Origin: JANRKT01 sp033763355
GTDB taxonomy: Bacteria; Bacteroidota; Bacteroidia; Chitinophagales; Chitinophagaceae
Direction: 5' to 3'
Assembly (NCBI GenBank): GCA_033763355.1
Contig: JANRKT010000120.1
Span: forward strand, 1-16,031
DNA: 16,031 nucleotides
Each line of letters opens with the position of its first letter. The first letter of the stretch is position 1. The notes beneath the pieces are model-generated. The model had not been told where the DNA came from. It searched no databases and saw only the letters and a program-made list of their open reading frames with translations. The position numbers and the translations under genes were made by a program. This document shows positions 13,662-16,031 of this stretch, one piece after another.

Positions 13662-14759
13662 TTAAAACCAGCCCCGCTTTTTAAATACCCATACCATCCA
13701 CATGGGCACCAGCAGCATTACACCCACGGCGAAAAAAAAACCCCATTCGTGGTGGGCGTAAGGAATAATATCAAAGTTCATCCCGAATATTCCGCCTATA
13801 ACCGTAGCCGGCGCCAGCACGCAGGTAACAATGGCCATTACCTTCATCACTTCATTAAGTTTCAGGTTTACATTGCTCACATACAGGTCCTGCAGGTTCA
13901 TCATCATATCACGGTAGTTTTCACTCAGGTCAAATGCCTGTACAATGTGGTCGTAAATATCTTTAAAGTATTTGGTGGTCTGGTCTTCCAGCAAATCGCT
14001 TTCACTTCTTATAATACTGTTGATGAGGTCACGTACAGGCGCAATATTTCTTTTCAGTACAATCAGTTCCTTGCGAAACTGGTTGATCTTTGCGAGGGAA
14101 CGCGTATTGCTTTTACGCACCACCTCTTCTTCCAGTAACTCAATCTGCTCACCCAGTTTTTCCATTACAATAAAATAATTGTCCACAATCATATCCAGCA
14201 TGGTATAAAGCAGGTAATCAGCCGGCCGCTGCCGTATTTTGGCGTTCGCCATCCTTAACCTGTTGCGCAAAGGGTTGAACACATCCCTGCTGGCATCTTC
14301 CTGGAAAGAAATTACAAAATCCCTGCCCAGCACAATGCTGATTTGTTCCTGTTCAACCGTTTTGCTGTTGTTGTTAAAATAAAGCATGTTCAGCAGGCAG
14401 AACATAATACCTTCCACTTCATCCATTTTGGGGCGCTGGTCAACACTCAGGATGTCTTCAATAATCAGCGGGTGGATGCCATAATGATTGCAAACCAATT
14501 CTACATCAGCTTTTCTTATACCATCTATATTAATCCAGCTTACTTTACCACTTTCTTTAAACCGGAAGCATTCTTCTACAGAACCCAGCTCCCGTTCTTC
14601 AAGCTCCTTTTCATTGTAATCATAAACGAAAACCTTTACGGCTTTTGCTTCTTCCCGCTGGGGTATAATGGTTGGGTTAACCCGCAGGATTTCTTTGGTG
14701 CGGCGGATACCGAAAAGATTGGGCAGCACCAGGTAGCGTAAATATCTGCTCTGCTTCAT
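13662..14759 (-). CDS. corA: CorA-family magnesium/cobalt transport protein
   Basis: This is a 365-residue pentameric inner-membrane channel for Mg2+ (and Co2+ or Ni2+) uptake. The large N-terminal cytoplasmic domain runs to about residue 300, with the family sequence WINIDGI (about 75-81), HPLIIEDIL (about 96-104) and the long stalk helix at about 200-300. Two C-terminal transmembrane helices lie at about 305-325 and 340-358. They are joined by the signature GMN at 326-328 (IFGMNFD), the selectivity loop that defines the family. The basic tail (FKKRGWF) fits the usual inside C-terminus. Start ATG at 14759; the N-terminus is somewhat longer than the classical E. coli form, but the length is ordinary for CorA. 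The gene is convergent with the GNAT on its 3' side and has its own likely promoter element 35 bp upstream. Confidence 0.95.
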   Translation of the reverse strand: MKQSRYLRYLVLPNLFGIRRTKEILRVNPTIIPQREEAKAVKVFVYDYNEKELEERELGSVEECFRFKESGKVSWINIDGIRKADVELVCNHYGIHPLIIEDILSVDQRPKMDEVEGIMFCLLNMLYFNNNSKTVEQEQISIVLGRDFVISFQEDASRDVFNPLRNRLRMANAKIRQRPADYLLYTMLDMIVDNYFIVMEKLGEQIELLEEEVVRKSNTRSLAKINQFRKELIVLKRNIAPVRDLINSIIRSESDLLEDQTTKYFKDIYDHIVQAFDLSENYRDMMMNLQDLYVSNVNLKLNEVMKVMAIVTCVLAPATVIGGIFGMNFDIIPYAHHEWGFFFAVGVMLLVPMWMVWVFKKRGWF

Positions 14760-14793
14760 TGCGCCGGGTTTTTGTTTTGCAGAAATTGAAAAC

Positions 14794-14801
14794 GAAAGTT
14801 A
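14794..14801 (-). promoter_or_regulatory. Possible -7 element (TAACTTTC) of corA
   Basis: The minus-strand TAACTTTC matches TAnnTTTG except at the last base and lies about 35 bp upstream of the corA ATG. No TTTG is found 19-21 bp further upstream, so support is moderate. Confidence 0.35.
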
Positions 14802-14847
14802 GCGAAAGGGGTGCAGAGTTTAGCAGCCCCACATACAATATCACAAA

Positions 14848-15600
14848 CTATTTTGACTGGCCGGCAAGTTGATTGTAGTAATTTATTACGGATATCCAAT
14901 GTTGCTCATTTTTTTCCTGCAGGTGGTTGTGTGAGATAAATTGTTTCAGTTCCTTCCTGCGGTCGGGCAATGCTTCTGTAATGGACCTGAGCTTCTTTAT
15001 TTGAAAAAGGTTGTTATTGGAAAGAATGTAATACCTGTACCCGGTTTCAATACGCTGTTCGGTAGTAGCTGAACCATAAGGTTTGGTTTCTTTTATTTTT
15101 TTGCTTACTTCTTTCAGCAGTGTTGCAGTGCCTTTTTCCAGTACAAGAAACCACCGTGTTTTTGATGTTGCCCCCGGCGAAAGAACATTGCTGCTGATTA
15201 AGCTGTAAGAACCCGCTTCAACTGTATCCACAAGATAAAGCTCATGAACAACCGCCGATGTAACCATTTCATTCCCTTTCACATCCGTGAAATGAATGTT
15301 GTTGTCAAGCAGGTTGAGCTTTACCTGTATATTGGCAAATTTTCTGGTACCGGGTAAAGTAACGAGGGCACTCATCCAGTAATCTCTGAAAAAAGGGGTG
15401 CCTTCAACCAATGCGATAAACTTTACATTCCCTGCCGGCTCGCCATTTACAGAATGAAAAAAACTCAAGGCGCTGTAGTTAACAGAATCCCCTCCGGAAA
15501 TATCAACCACTTTTTGCGCAGAAAGAAAAAAGCTTTGTAAAAAAACAAAAGGGATAAAGTATAATGCTTTCGTTAAAGAAACTTTAAAAACAAAACTCAG
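14848..15600 (-). CDS. Secreted protein of unknown function, apparent CTG start
   Basis: The mature part (from about residue 29) is VVDISGGDSVNYSALSFFHSVNGEPAG..., then a beta-rich stretch with EGTPFFRDYWMSALVTLPG and a helical C-terminus (LFQIKKLRSITEALPDRRKELKQFI). I know similar proteins only as uncharacterised exported proteins of Bacteroidota. The first in-frame GTG (15510) would leave the protein without an export signal. Upstream of it the frame is open and encodes an almost perfect signal peptide, KVSLTKALYFIPFVFLQSFFLSAQ. It contains no ATG, GTG or TTG; the only plausible start is a CTG at 15600-15598, overlapping the stop codon of the sugar porter as CTGA. The full product would then be 250 residues. 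A sequence error that hides an ATG, or true non-AUG initiation by coupling, are both possible. It lies 88 bp upstream of corA. Confidence 0.75.
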   Translation of the reverse strand: MSFVFKVSLTKALYFIPFVFLQSFFLSAQKVVDISGGDSVNYSALSFFHSVNGEPAGNVKFIALVEGTPFFRDYWMSALVTLPGTRKFANIQVKLNLLDNNIHFTDVKGNEMVTSAVVHELYLVDTVEAGSYSLISSNVLSPGATSKTRWFLVLEKGTATLLKEVSKKIKETKPYGSATTEQRIETGYRYYILSNNNLFQIKKLRSITEALPDRRKELKQFISHNHLQEKNEQHWISVINYYNQLAGQSK

Positions 15601-16031
15601 TCAGTAACCAACTTTTTCTCCAGGTCCTCAAGCGACACTCCTTTGGTTTCAGGAACCTTGGCTAACACCCATATAAGCTGCAGCGCCATCATCACTGCAA
15701 AAAAAGCAAATATGGGCCAGGGGTTGTCTTTAAAAATTCCATCTTCGGCATCTAAGAATACCGGCGTTACCAGTGTAATAATAGCTGCAAAAACCCAGTG
15801 CACACTTGCGCCAAATGACTGGCCCAGTGCACGAACTTTATTGGGAAATATTTCTGAAATAAACACCCAAATTACAGCGCCCTGGCCAATGGCATGTGCG
15901 GCAATAAACAACAATAAAAAAAACATTAAAAATCCGGGCCCCGAATGGGCATAAAAAGACCATGCTACCATAGCAAGACTGATGATATAACCAAACGAGC
16001 CAATGATGAGCAGCGTTTTTCTGCCGAGCCG
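15597..16031 (-). CDS. MFS sugar porter, C-terminal part (5' end beyond the window)
   Basis: This is the last 144 residues of a 12-helix proton-coupled or facilitative sugar transporter of the inner membrane (sugar porter family of the MFS). The visible part begins with RLGRKTLLIIGS, the conserved loop between helices 8 and 9. Four transmembrane segments follow, corresponding to helices 9-12. Also visible are the signature AVIWVFISEIFPNKVRALGQS between helices 10 and 11 and the C-terminal PETKGVSLEDLEKK, the PETKG motif typical of this family. The sugar cannot be inferred from this end; xylose, glucose, galactose and fructose porters all look alike here. The stop TGA (15599-15597) overlaps the CTG start proposed for the secreted protein, so the two are probably in one operon. 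Confidence 0.93.
   Translation of the reverse strand, partial: RLGRKTLLIIGSFGYIISLAMVAWSFYAHSGPGFLMFFLLLFIAAHAIGQGAVIWVFISEIFPNKVRALGQSFGASVHWVFAAIITLVTPVFLDAEDGIFKDNPWPIFAFFAVMMALQLIWVLAKVPETKGVSLEDLEKKLVTD

Noticed and set aside
1..16031. CRISPR arrays, tRNA or rRNA genes, IS transposases
   Set aside because: I saw no regularly spaced repeats, no tRNA T-loop and acceptor pairing, no rRNA sequence and no transposase frame. The only recombinase is the tyrosine enzyme at the left edge.

Overview
The window looks like ordinary chromosome of a Bacteroidota bacterium, most likely of the Chitinophagaceae type. This rests on several signs. There is a DUF2480-family protein, which is typical of this phylum. 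The genes lack purine-rich Shine-Dalgarno sequences. Promoter-like elements have the form TTTG...TAnnTTTG, and TAnnTTT elements sit just in front of several start codons. There is also a PpiD/SurA-like foldase, a GH43 enzyme with a discoidin domain, and an OmpA-type lipoprotein. The species cannot be named from the sequence alone.

Layout from left to right. (1) Positions 1-2197, minus strand: quinolinate synthase nadA, followed by a tyrosine recombinase cut only a few codons before its end by the window edge. (2) Positions 2198-2770: a divergent gap rich in AT, palindromes and DnaA-box-like nonamers. It is a candidate replication origin or a complex regulatory region, and it carries a good promoter for the next gene. 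(3) Positions 2771-4909: a membrane-anchored PpiD-like periplasmic foldase with a strong terminator. (4) Positions 4910-5688: a gap of about 780 bp without a convincing protein gene. It holds a cluster of GC-rich hairpins and, further right, a minus-strand unit of about 190 nt with a promoter, internal hairpins and a rho-independent terminator, which looks like an unannotated small RNA. (5) Positions 5689-7263: a large helical protein of unknown function. (6) Positions 7264-7932: an AT-rich orphan gene flanked by repeats, probably a recent arrival. (7) Positions 7933-9598, minus strand: a GNAT acetyltransferase and a calcineurin-like phosphoesterase. (8) Positions 9763-13652, plus strand: OmpA lipoprotein, GH43 enzyme, DUF2480 protein and a second GNAT. 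(9) Positions 13662-16031, minus strand: a CorA-type Mg2+ channel, a secreted protein of unknown function that seems to start on a non-AUG codon overlapping the gene before it, and the C-terminal third of an MFS sugar porter.

The genes do not form one pathway. Envelope functions recur: the foldase, the peptidoglycan-binding lipoprotein, CorA, the secreted protein and the sugar porter. The GH43 enzyme and the sugar porter could both serve carbohydrate use, but they lie about 3 kb apart on opposite strands and no SusC/SusD pair is visible, so this is not a recognisable polysaccharide utilisation locus. The items most worth a second look are the origin-like gap, the putative small RNA with its three related sequence blocks, the orphan cassette-like gene, and the CTG-start overlap at 15597-15600.
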